From NCBI GenBank assembly GCA_002286855.1, contig NRSV01000060.1, forward strand, positions 154,250 to 218,249: a DNA stretch of 64,000 nucleotides. The letters are read 5' to 3'. This DNA comes from Bipolaris cookei (lineage: Eukaryota; Ascomycota; Dothideomycetes; Pleosporales; Pleosporaceae). Each line of letters begins with the position of its first letter. Position 1 is the stretch's first letter. Both the position numbers and the translations under genes were made by a program. Shown one piece after another: positions 55,443 to 64,000 of the stretch. The notes under the pieces are model-generated. The model was not told the origin of the DNA, made no database searches, and was given only the letters and a program-made list of their open reading frames with translations.

Positions 55443-57818
55443 ATGAACCCCGAGATAGACCCCGCCGCAGCAGAGCTCAAATGGTCCGGCCAGTACAACC
55501 TCGCTAGTGCAACGCGAAATACACTTCCTGGCGACAAAGTCCTCCTACCGCCTTCAGCGCTAGAACAGTTGCTTGCTGCGGCACCCGTAGTCCATGTCGA
55601 CGCGAACCAGCCCCACTTGACCGCTTTCGATCCCTTCAATCCATATACCTTCAACGCTGAGCGACATGCGCGGGCGCAAGCGCAGGACCGATTCCAGCAA
55701 CTGCCCCACCCTCTTACCTTTCGTCTGGTAAACCCGGACAATGGCCGAGCCGTACACGCAGGCATTCGCGAGTTTTCGGCGGAAGAGGGCGAGATTGTGC
55801 TGAGCAGCTTTCTGAAAGAGGCCTTGGGTATCCAAGAGCAATCTGTAGAGCCCTCAAGAAACGCGAGCCCAGACGGTGGCAAAGATGGAGACCATACCAC
55901 GGAAAAAGGAGTAGACAAGGTACTTGGTAGCAGCAGTAACAGCGACGCCGCTATCAAAATCACCGTACATGCCAAGCAGCTACCCAAGGGTGCCTTTGTG
56001 AAGCTGCGGCCTCTGGAAGCAGGCTACGACCCCGAAGACTGGAAGTCGCTACTCGAAGAACACCTACGATCGAACTTTACAACGCTAACAAATGGCGAGA
56101 TTCTAGTCGTACATGGCGGTCGAGGGGTCGGCGGCAAGCGCGAAGAGTTCCGCTTCTTAATTGACGGCTTCAAGCCCGAGGGAGAGGGAATATGCGTTGT
56201 AGATACGGATCTAGAGGTGGATATTGAACCTTTGAACGAAGAGCAAGCCCGGGAAACCTTGAAGAAGATAGCAGCTAAGCGACACCGTGCACCTGGTACC
56301 GAACAAGGAAGTTCAACCGGTGGCACTATTGATATATTCAATGCACAATGTGGGCAGATACTCGAAGGCGAGTATATTGACTTTGAACTAGCGTCCTGGG
56401 ACCGCTCTCAAGGGTTAGAAATTTTCTTAGATGAGGTCGATGGCGAAGACGAGATTGATCTTTTCGTTAGCCCGTTCTCTTCACGCCAGAGAGTTCGTCC
56501 TCGGGAAGAGGAGCACGTTTTTGCGGATCTATCTAGTCAATATCCCAAACACATACGACTACAACCTACGAACATTGAGCTCGATGACGCAGAAGCAATA
56601 TGGATTTCAGTGTACGCATATCCATCTGCATCACCCTCCACCACACTGAAGCCCTTCCGCCTGAAGGTCTCGATATTCGATCCCAAGACAGAAGCCGAAA
56701 ACAAGACTGAAGATGCACCTGAAGTTGGAGAAGACGAAGTAATCTGCAAAAACTGCAAGCAAATCATCCCTAAAGGATCCTTATTCCTCCACGAAAACTT
56801 TTGCATGCGAAACAACATCCTCTGCCCCAAAGGCTGCGGTCAAGTATTCCAAAAGCGGTCCAAAGCATACAACAGCCACTGGCACTGCCCCCATGACACC
56901 TTCACCGGCAACACACCCCTCAGCCACCAAAAACACGCCGCCTGTTACCACACCCCGCAGACCTGCTCCTTCTGCGCCCTCACCTTCCCCTCCCTCCCTA
57001 CTCTCGCCCACCACAAAACCACCCTCTGCCCGGGCAAACTCATCCTCTGCCGCTTCTGCCACCTCCAAGTCCCGCAAGAAGGCGACCCCACCGACCAACC
57101 TCCCGAACTCCTCCTCTCAGGCCTCACCCCCCACGAACTCGCCGACGGAGGCCGAACCACAGAATGTCACTTGTGCAACAAAATCATCCGCTTCAGAGAC
57201 ATGGACACTCACCTTCGCCACCACGATCTCGAGCGCTTATCCCGCCCCCCGCCAAGGCTGTGCCGCAACGTCAATTGCGGGCGTACGCAGGATGGCGCGG
57301 CTAAAAATGGGGATACGCGTGCTGGAACGCGCAAAGGGCAGGGGCCAGGTAATGATGTTGGACTTTGCAGCACGTGCTTTGGTCCGCTTTACGTCTCGCT
57401 GCATGACCCAGAAGGTAAAGCGTTACGCCGCCGTATCGAGCGGCGGTATCTAAGTCAACTCCTTACTGGTTGTGGAAAGGATTGGTGCAGAAATGAGTAT
57501 TGTCGTTCTGGGCGCAAGAATCTGGGACAACCTGATCAGTCGGTGCCGACGAAAGATGCTATTCCGCTCGTTAAACCTTTTTTGCAGGGTATGGATGGGA
57601 GGGGGTATGAGACGCCGTTGCATTTTTGTGTTGATGAACGCGCGCAGAAGTGTAGGAGTCTCGCCGAGATGATGGCGGCGGAGAGGGGAATTGAGGGGAA
57701 GGGGGGTTATGCGCTTGAGTGGTGTGTTGCGGCGCTTGAGGCGGAGGGTGGAGATTTGGATAGGGCGAGGAGTTGGCTTAAGGGGTGGGCGCCGCAGAGG
57801 GCTGAGGCGGGGCAGTGA
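55443..57818 (+). CDS. UFD1-domain protein with zinc fingers and an AZUL-like module
   Basis: Single-exon protein of 791 residues from ATG 55443 (MNPEIDPAAAELKWSGQYNL); ATG 55404 would add 13 hydrophobic residues. The N-terminal third resembles the double-barrel UFD1/Cdc48-cofactor fold: GDKVLLPPSALEQLLAAAPV, HAGIREFSAEEGEIVLSSFL and ITVHAKQLPKGAFVKLRPLE. Residues 300-440 are beta-rich (IDIFNAQCGQILEGEYIDFE). Next is a TRAF-like cysteine/histidine array: ICKNCKQIIPKGSLFLHENF, CPKGCGQVFQKR, HWHCPHDTF, CSFCALTFPSLPTLAHHKTT and CRFCHLQVPQ. A C-terminal LLTGCGKDWCRNEYCRSGRK resembles the AZUL zinc module of UBE3A. The last 40 residues (YALEWCVAALEAEGGDLDRA) look UBA-like. Together these suggest a ubiquitin-recognition factor, perhaps with Cdc48. 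Confidence 0.8.
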   Translation: MNPEIDPAAAELKWSGQYNLASATRNTLPGDKVLLPPSALEQLLAAAPVVHVDANQPHLTAFDPFNPYTFNAERHARAQAQDRFQQLPHPLTFRLVNPDNGRAVHAGIREFSAEEGEIVLSSFLKEALGIQEQSVEPSRNASPDGGKDGDHTTEKGVDKVLGSSSNSDAAIKITVHAKQLPKGAFVKLRPLEAGYDPEDWKSLLEEHLRSNFTTLTNGEILVVHGGRGVGGKREEFRFLIDGFKPEGEGICVVDTDLEVDIEPLNEEQARETLKKIAAKRHRAPGTEQGSSTGGTIDIFNAQCGQILEGEYIDFELASWDRSQGLEIFLDEVDGEDEIDLFVSPFSSRQRVRPREEEHVFADLSSQYPKHIRLQPTNIELDDAEAIWISVYAYPSASPSTTLKPFRLKVSIFDPKTEAENKTEDAPEVGEDEVICKNCKQIIPKGSLFLHENFCMRNNILCPKGCGQVFQKRSKAYNSHWHCPHDTFTGNTPLSHQKHAACYHTPQTCSFCALTFPSLPTLAHHKTTLCPGKLILCRFCHLQVPQEGDPTDQPPELLLSGLTPHELADGGRTTECHLCNKIIRFRDMDTHLRHHDLERLSRPPPRLCRNVNCGRTQDGAAKNGDTRAGTRKGQGPGNDVGLCSTCFGPLYVSLHDPEGKALRRRIERRYLSQLLTGCGKDWCRNEYCRSGRKNLGQPDQSVPTKDAIPLVKPFLQGMDGRGYETPLHFCVDERAQKCRSLAEMMAAERGIEGKGGYALEWCVAALEAEGGDLDRARSWLKGWAPQRAEAGQ

Positions 57819-58303
57819 AGGAATGGTGTATGATCTTCCTTTTTTTGAAGATGTAAGATGACGGGCATGTTTTAGACGTACGATGATGACGGGCATGTAG
57901 CATAGAATATCGATAAGATACCCTGTACTGATCAACGAGGAATGCTGTGTGAAAAATAGGCTGCTTGTCTTTCGCTTGTCATATCATTTAACAAGTTGGA
58001 TTGCTTCTTTACCAACTCTTATTGTAACCCATTCTTAAGGCTAGTCCTTAAATGGCTTCAAATGTCACCGTTTCCCTTCAACTCCGATATAGGTCCCTGC
58101 ATGTTAGTGCCCCGATGCCAAATCATTTATGCTTTTTTTCCTCACCATGTCCACCCCTCCGTCCGCGCCAGTCAGGGTATATCTATTCGCTGAAGCGTGC
58201 GCTAATGGCTCCGTTGTCTATTACTTGGACTCTGCCTCCTTGGAGTGGCGGTCGTGCTCGTCAATGTCGCTACAACCATGTGTGAGTGCCTGTACATGCC
58301 AAT
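57819..58303. other. convergent 3' region UFD1-like/XPT1
   Basis: 485 bp between converging stop codons, with no supported genes. Confidence 0.5.
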
Positions 58304-59224
58304 CTACAGATGCGTCATATAAACGTACGTAGCTTCCCAAGGGTAGTTGATCCAAACATCACCCACGGTCCTGGCGGCAATATAACGACCCTGGAGAATC
58401 TCCTGGGGCAGTTGACCCTTCTTCGCCTTGTCCTTGTTGTGTAGAACAAAGATGGAGAATTTGGTCTTCTCACCCTCGCGTCCCAGCTTCTTAACGGCCG
58501 CCTCGACGTCCTTTTCCAGTTCCCTGACGGCGTACTCGAGCGTTGTGCGGGTGTCGTCTACCTCATCGACAATAAGGACGTTCTTGCCAATCAGGTTGGC
58601 CATCTCGAGCGAGGACAGGTCGAGCCATTGTGTGCGTGTTACTTTTGTGCCGGGGGTTTCGACTTCAGAGTCGGGGCCTGAGCCAAGCTGCTCGTAGAGA
58701 GAGAGACCGATAGCTTGGATGGGAATGTTGGGGCTACCGGGTTTCTTGAGGAAAGATCTGGGGTGAGGATGTTAGGCTTATGTGCTGTGAGGCTCGAACA
58801 GACTGTGAGCGCATACCGCAGAATGCGCGCAGGGACATAGCCGCCGCCGCCAATAGCGATCATGAGGTTGGGCTGGAACTCATTAAGGATCTTGTCAGCT
58901 GCCTCTTGGCAGAGCTTGTGAACCTGTGGAGAGTATATGTCAGTGTCTGGCTGGAGCCTGGAGCCTGGAGCCTAAGAGTGCTGTGCTCCGACTCAGTATC
59001 ACAATGACATGACTGGAGACGTTGACCAAGGTCTTGCTGTGCGCATGCTGCGTTCGTTAAGAGCATAAAGACCGTGCGACTCTCGCAAGTAAATACTCGT
59101 GAGCTATTCTTGCCTGGTCATAAGTACACAAGGGGAGCGCATGAGCGTGGGCATGCGCGGGGTGCATGGTTGCACATGAACAGCCACTTACCTGGTTGTA
59201 CGTGACGTAAACCTTCTCAACCAT
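58304..59224 (-). CDS. XPT1: xanthine phosphoribosyltransferase (XPT1-like)
   Basis: Purine-salvage enzyme joining xanthine (and probably guanine or hypoxanthine) to PRPP. Exons 59224-59192 (MVEKVYVTYNQ), 58923-58817 and 58757-58304 give 197 residues. Intron 1 is unusually long for this window (268 bp); intron 2 is 59 bp. The protein reads VHKLCQEAADKILNEFQPNL, MIAIGGGGYVPARILRSFLK, NIPIQAIGLSLYEQLG, TRTQWLDLSSLEMANLIGKN and the PRPP-binding motif VLIVDEVDDTRTTLEYAV. It then gives FSIFVLHNKDKAKKGQLPQE and GRYIAARTVGDVWINYPWEA. Order and length match yeast Xpt1. The guanine deaminase at 35574-37082 makes its substrate xanthine. Confidence 0.93.
58951..58971. repeat. 7-bp unit repeated three times inside XPT1 intron 1
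   Basis: CTGGAGC is repeated three times in tandem within the 268-bp first intron. Seen directly; no function assigned. Confidence 0.8.
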
Positions 59225-59779
59225 TGTAGCGGATTGTTCAAGTTACCTTTGGTCTCGTAACTGGATATGAAAATGTCAAGAGAAAGGCGTAGACAAGCGG
59301 TGCAAATTGTTCTCGAGAAAACAAAGGAAAAAAAAGTCTGTAGCCGCGGTAGCAGTCAGAATAGTTACCTACTTAGGTAGGCAAGGTTAGAGCGGCGAAG
59401 GCCGAAATTCAATGGTGGGGTTTCCCTGTGCCCCGCGCTGTGTGAGGAGCCAATCAGGTGACAACAAGGCCTTTGATGCAGGCAATTGCTTGTATGATTA
59501 TTTCACCACCCAAACAAAAACTCCGAGACACTGTCAAGAGTGGACAACAACACTAGTAGTAGCGTGACAGGTCTAGAATTTGCCCCCACTACTTCTGCTG
59601 GGCAATGTTGGTAATAGTCTAACTCTAGTTTTTCATGGTGGCGAAGTAGTACCAGTAGTCGCTAACAGAAATGGTAACGTGACCACATCACGACGACGAC
59701 CTTCGCAAAGATATCCGGGTGGCCATCTCATATTATAATAAGGATGCCCCGATCGTGTTCCCAGAATTCATAGAGCGCA
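59225..59779. other. XPT1 upstream and F-box 3' region
   Basis: 555 bp between two minus-strand genes. No supported gene or RNA. Confidence 0.5.
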
Positions 59780-61429
59780 CTAACTCAAAACTCTAATGAA
59801 TCCATTCGAGAAAAAGCCGCCTCCACTTGTTGGTCGAACGAAGCTCTCGTGGAAGCACAGTAGATATATATTTTCAGACAAAACTCTGACGACATACCTT
59901 TCATTCAAAAATAAAGACTCTGTGGGGGTATTGACATCTGTGACTTCGCTGTAAGGGTCCGAAAGAACTGGTACGCAGGCTGCTTTGTCCTGGGTACCCA
60001 TGTAGTTGATGATATCTGTGGCTTCCACGGACGGATAGAATCCATACCAAGTATCCTTCCACCAAGACGATCGATAATTACTAATGTCGCAAGGGCTATT
60101 ATTGCGATGTATCGGGCCCTCCCATACCCTCAAGTCGTTGATCTTTGTATCGAATCGAAGGAGCAGAGAGACAATCGAAGTGTTAGATGGTTGAGAATTT
60201 GGATTCCTTGCGTTCATACGCATCGCAAAGACGTTGCCTGAATCGTCTACTGGGACAAAGGGCGTTCCGCCATGCCAAACCAAAAGAGGTCTGACCTCTG
60301 GGAGACTCGGAAAGAAAGAGCTAACGCAGTCTCCCCGAAAAGTGTATCTGGCACATACAAATAGGGGTTGATTTGGTGTTTCTGTAGGGATGTCCATGAC
60401 GAATATGAGGACGATTGTCTCGCTCTCGGGTTGTAGGAGAGGTGCTATGTGTAGCAATCCTCTATGTACTGGTTAGCTGTGCATACTGCCACTCGTAGTT
60501 TGTAGATGCGCTACATGAACAAAGCCTGAGACGGATGCTACAATATGAGTTCCTATCTCGTAAAGGTAGTGGTAGTAGCAGGCAATCCATGGCACTCACC
60601 TCGGGCCGTGCGTGCCAAGGAACATATCAGAGTCATTGCTAATGTTAAAAGATGTTCCCCGCTGTGTATCGTAGTCCCAGATGAAGACGGATATATGCAT
60701 ATCAAGCAAGGCAAGGCAGGCTACGGTACGCCGACGACAAGTCACGTTCTGCAGGTATCTTGCGGAAGGCACCTTGAACTTCTTTCGCTTCGAGAGGGTG
60801 GGCAGTCCGCAGACGTAACACGTGTTGGCAGCAGTGACAAGCACCACGATTTGGTCCGAAAGCACCAGGTTAGTCAGTTGTTCATGTGCTTCTCCGGCTA
60901 CATGGCCAAGATGCCAAGTGTGCAGATTGAATATATGGGCAACACGCATTGGTAATGTCTGTGGAGTCCCGGACAGCCATACAAGGTAGTCGCCAACCAG
61001 GCTGGGACGAGTTATCTGTTCGTCCGACGTTATCTTGTAAATGTCGACTGGTCTTCCGGTGCGGAAGCCATGGATTCTCCTAGCTGCGCGCTGGCATGAA
61101 GCGTAATTTTCGAAGTCATTGAGATGGGCCGCACCCTGGTACCACGAACTGAGACCGGTCTGGAGTACAATGGGGCTCTGAAGAATATGGCGCCACCGGG
61201 TTGAGACTATTTGCCAGCGGTAGGGGGCGGCGCAATCCAAGTGAGCGAAGATATGAGCGACCAACTCGATGGGCAAGCGGCCGATAATGTCAAGCTGGAA
61301 GGAGCGGGAGCTGGTCAGAGCATGGAGGTGCCTCCACTCGTAGGGAGTCAGCTCTGCCGTCAAGAGGGCCAGGGCCTGCTGTCTCTGGGCGTGATTGAAA
61401 CGGGCGAAGATTTGGGCGAAATCGGCCAT
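59780..61429 (-). CDS. F-box domain protein
   Basis: Probable SCF adaptor. Exon 1 (61429-60600) and exon 2 (60461-59780) around a 138-bp phase-2 intron (GTGAGT...branch GCTAAC...CATAG) give 503 residues. Start chosen at MADFAQIFARFNHAQRQQAL (61429); in-frame ATGs at 61438 and 61462 would add 3 or 11 residues. A good F-box lies at about 45-85: LDIIGRLPIELVAHIFAHLD, APYRWQIVSTRWRHILQSPI. The rest has repeated short beta-like segments (LVGDYLVWLSGTPQTLPMRV, LVLSDQIVVLVTAANTCYVC), suggesting a WD40- or kelch-like substrate-binding propeller too divergent to name. No trace of the cysteine-rich tail of the other F-box gene. Confidence 0.8.
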
Positions 61430-62472
61430 GATGACCATGGGCGGATTAGTCAAGAGTGGCAATGGGAAGGTTGGTCGAGAGCTGACGGGGGCGGGGGATG
61501 GAGTCGAGGGTTCGGCGGGTGACGTTTGGCAGGGGAGGGAGGAAGCACGGGGCAGCCATGGCGAGTCAGGCAGCAGGTGTGGCGACGGGGAGAGGGAGGA
61601 AGGGAGGGAGAGGTGCAGGAAACATGCTTACATACCACATACATATACATATGGATGTGGGTGTGGGTGAAGGTACAGCAGAGCGATAGTGGTAGGCAGA
61701 CATGCACTTGCATGGTAGACGCATACATGCAGCCATACATGCATACTACATACATAATGCATACGTATCCTACACAGATGATAATACACAGTACATACTT
61801 AGATATCGCCGACCCCGCACCGGAAACGGCTGGTGTTTTCGCCAGATTGTCGACGGCGTTTCAGTGCATCAGCCTTGGGATCCGCCATGGTTCTGCGGCA
61901 ACGCTCCCGTTCCGTCGCGTGAAGCGCATGCGCATGCGCAGCCAGAGCCAGCAGCAGAGGCCGCTCAGCAGTAGGCGAGGCCGCTTGGACGCGGCGCTCG
62001 GTCTCTCCCCATCTCCTTTTCCCATCCTACTGCTAAGTACAGCGGCGGCCGCTCCCGATCGACCAAGGAGCCGCCGTCTGCCATGCCGACCTTTCTGGAA
62101 CCAAAATTCCACGCCGCCTCGCCCATGCACTAGCACCGCCCTCGCTGGCTGAACAGTCCTGTCCCATCCTGCGCTCCCCCCCAGGCCTCGACTCGACCCA
62201 AGTGCTTGCACTCGCCCCGGCCGCCCACCTCGCATCCTCGCCGCCCGCACTGCAGCCCCGGGTCCCTGCGTCGCCTGCGTCGAGTCTCGCTCTCGCACTG
62301 ACTCTGTGCGAAACGCTGCTGAGCTGCCTCGTTGCCCATCTGCAATCCCACCCGTTTCACCCCGACCGACATTGCAACAACCTCGACACCACCGCCGCCA
62401 ACCCACGGCGGCCCACCTACCCGCAACCACCCTGCGCCTCGCTCGACTCCCTCTCCCCAGTCCCTCCAAGCA
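61430..62472. other. long divergent upstream region with ACATA/GGGA simple-sequence tracts
   Basis: About 1 kb between the F-box start (minus) and the HSF-type gene start (plus). 61580-61615 is GGGA-rich; 61625-61800 is rich in ATACAT/ACATAC/GTGGGTG tracts, a degenerate microsatellite. 61900-62470 is C-rich, as in a long 5' leader of the HSF-type gene. Overlapping frames here are compositional shadows. Confidence 0.55.
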
Positions 62473-64000
62473 ATGGCTTCGGTCGCCGAGGCCCGCTCCA
62501 CGCCCTTCTCCGCCGATGCACGCAATCCCAAACTTCACACGTCCATACCCATTCTGCCCTCGTCCGCCTCGACACTCGCGCCCCCGAGAGACCCCATGGA
62601 CGTGACGCCCTCAACCTCGTCCGCCATGGGCCCCCCAGCCATCAACGGCCCGCCCGCCACGGATCGTACTCCCCAAGGCCCCTTCCAGTCCCAGGCGCAA
62701 TCCCACACGCAAAGAGAAGGAATCACCGACTCGGGCAACACGTCGCCCAATGGAAACACCGCCCCGGCCGTGGGCGCAGCTGCTGCCGCCCAGCAGCCAA
62801 AGGTCGTCCAAACCGCCTTCATACACAAGCTGTACAAGTGCGTGCGCCCTCTATATCATCTGATGTCTTCCATATGCGCCCCGACACTAACCCGCCAGCA
62901 GCATGCTTGAAGACCAGAGCATCCAGCATCTCATCTCCTGGGCCAGCACAAACGAAAGCTTCGTCATGTCGCCCTCGAGCGAATTCTCAAAAGTCCTATC
63001 GTACGTTCACCGGAAGCTATGGCCTTTTCGACTCAATCTAACCCGCCTTCACCAGGTCCTATTTCAAGCATACCAATATTTCGTCATTTGTTCGCCAATT
63101 AAACATGTATGGCTTTCACAAAGGTCCGTGTTGGAGTGCTTATGCCCCCTTTTTCTGTCCATCACATGCTAATGCTGTCACTGCAGTGAGTGACGTCTTC
63201 CACACCGGATCCCCAGACACTCCGTTATGGGAATTTAAGCATGGCAACGGCAACTTTAAGCGCGGCGACTTGGTCGGCCTGCGAGAAATCAAGCGACGTG
63301 CCTCGCGACATGCACTCATCCATCGCGACTCCTTCTCCACGCCCAAGCTGCCCCAGGGCCCTCCCGCTGGTCAGCCAGTCGAGCCAATGCCCGATCCAAC
63401 CGAGTCACGCCTACAGAACCTGGAGCATAGCCTGTACGACATGCACACGCGCATGCAGCGCTCAGAAGAAACATGCAATTACCTCAATCAAAAGAGTTTG
63501 GTTCTCGCAGAGGGCATGATGCGATGTCACCAGGTACGTCAGATGTGTCTAGGCTGGATCTGCACTGGCTAATGTCCCGATTAGTGGAATCACGACCTCG
63601 CAAATTACATTATGGCCATGGTGCCAGACCCGGAAAACCCTATCCATAGAGACGGTATGCATCTGCACTTAAACCTTAATTGCGCGACACTCGTGCTGAC
63701 TTGTTCCAGTCGCCATGATGCAGCGTGAAATTAGTCGACAGACAGACATGCTCCGCGCACTGGAAGCACCTGAGGAACCCCTCTCCGCACGGCAATCCTA
63801 CTTCATGCAAGTCGATAGCAACAACGGCCCACCCCTTTCACCTCGGCAGATGCCACAAGACAATATGTCAGAATCAAGGCGAGGCTCCTTGGCGAGCGTT
63901 TCACGCCAAGCGCCATACAAGCCCCCGGTTCCAGCACATCTCGCCATATCTCCGCGACGGTACGGCTCAATAGGCGCGGGTAATTTCTCTCCTTCCGCCA
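62473..64000 (+). CDS. HSF-type DNA-binding regulator (SFL1/MGA1-like), 3' end outside window
   Basis: Transcription factor with a winged-helix heat-shock-factor DNA-binding domain, closest by eye to flocculation-suppressor types (Sfl1, Mga1) rather than Hsf1. Exons 62473-62837, 62902-63000, 63056-63123, 63187-63533, 63585-63654 and from 63710 to the window edge; every junction keeps frame. After a Pro/Ser/Ala-rich leader of about 108 residues, the domain reads VVQTAFIHKLYNMLEDQSIQ, HLISWASTNESFVMSPSSEF, SKVLSSYFKHTNISSFVRQL (recognition helix) and NMYGFHKVSD, ending WEFKHGNGNFKRGDLVGLRE. A coiled-coil segment follows (SRLQNLEHSLYDMHTRMQRS). The remainder is open to base 64000. ATG 62473 was chosen; an upstream in-frame ATG at 62332 lies in the C-rich leader. 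Confidence 0.9.

Noticed and set aside
61526..62538. Several long frames on both strands upstream of the HSF-type gene
   Set aside because: They follow biased composition (C-rich or GGGA/ATACAT tracts), overlap one another and contain no motif.
1..64000. CRISPR array, phage, plasmid origin or bacterial operon signals
   Set aside because: No regularly spaced repeats, Shine-Dalgarno-led gene strings or phage genes; gene structure is eukaryotic throughout.

Overview
The window is nuclear DNA of a filamentous ascomycete. Genes are dense, lie on both strands and carry short introns (about 43-90 bp) with GT...CTAAC/CTGAC...AG signals. Every recognisable protein is of fungal type (HIR3, ARP9, NTE1, YIP1, ChAPs/BUD7, XPT1, SFL1-like HSF factor). 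The DNA elements are the Tc1/mariner-pogo types common in Dothideomycetes, and their stop codons look like repeat-induced C-to-T damage. A Pleosporales species is my inference, not shown.

Layout. 1-2.2 kb: a frameshifted pogo transposase cut by the left edge, plus a possible helicase scrap. 2.2-13.7 kb: a frameshifted hypothetical gene, a secreted M20 peptidase, a YOP1/HVA22 protein, MGM101, a cytochrome P450 and a TFIIIC WD40 subunit. 13.9-17.4 kb: a tRNA-His gene and a transposon island. The island holds a decayed Tc1-like element, itself carrying a small hairpin MITE and another insertion, and then a core-deleted pogo element. 17.7-33 kb: HIR3, a BUD7/BCH1-type exomer adaptor, RPS16, an ATS1/KTI13-like RCC1 protein and acid trehalase. 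33-35.2 kb: a HET-domain remnant and a second core-deleted pogo element. 35.5-64 kb: guanine deaminase, ARP9, NTE1, glycine decarboxylase P protein, cytochrome c heme lyase, YIP1, two F-box proteins, an orphan cysteine-rich exon set, a UFD1/zinc-finger/AZUL protein, xanthine phosphoribosyltransferase and an HSF-type regulator cut by the right edge.

The genes are mostly unrelated housekeeping functions: chromatin and Pol III transcription (HIR3, ARP9, TFIIIC, SFL1-like), ER/Golgi traffic (YOP1, YIP1, BUD7), mitochondria (MGM101, GCV2, heme lyase), purine salvage (guanine deaminase and XPT1, not adjacent) and ubiquitin-linked proteins. I see no biosynthetic cluster, CRISPR array or phage. The best candidate for something new is the tRNA-His gene at 13938-14093. 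A 54-bp segment with complete spliceosomal-intron signals sits inside its T-loop, and removing it restores a perfect T arm and acceptor stem. A second, conventional intron lies in the anticodon loop.

Exon borders were set by reading splice signals and frame by eye, and all add up in frame except one BUD7 junction. Family assignments rest on motifs recognised by eye; no database search was run.
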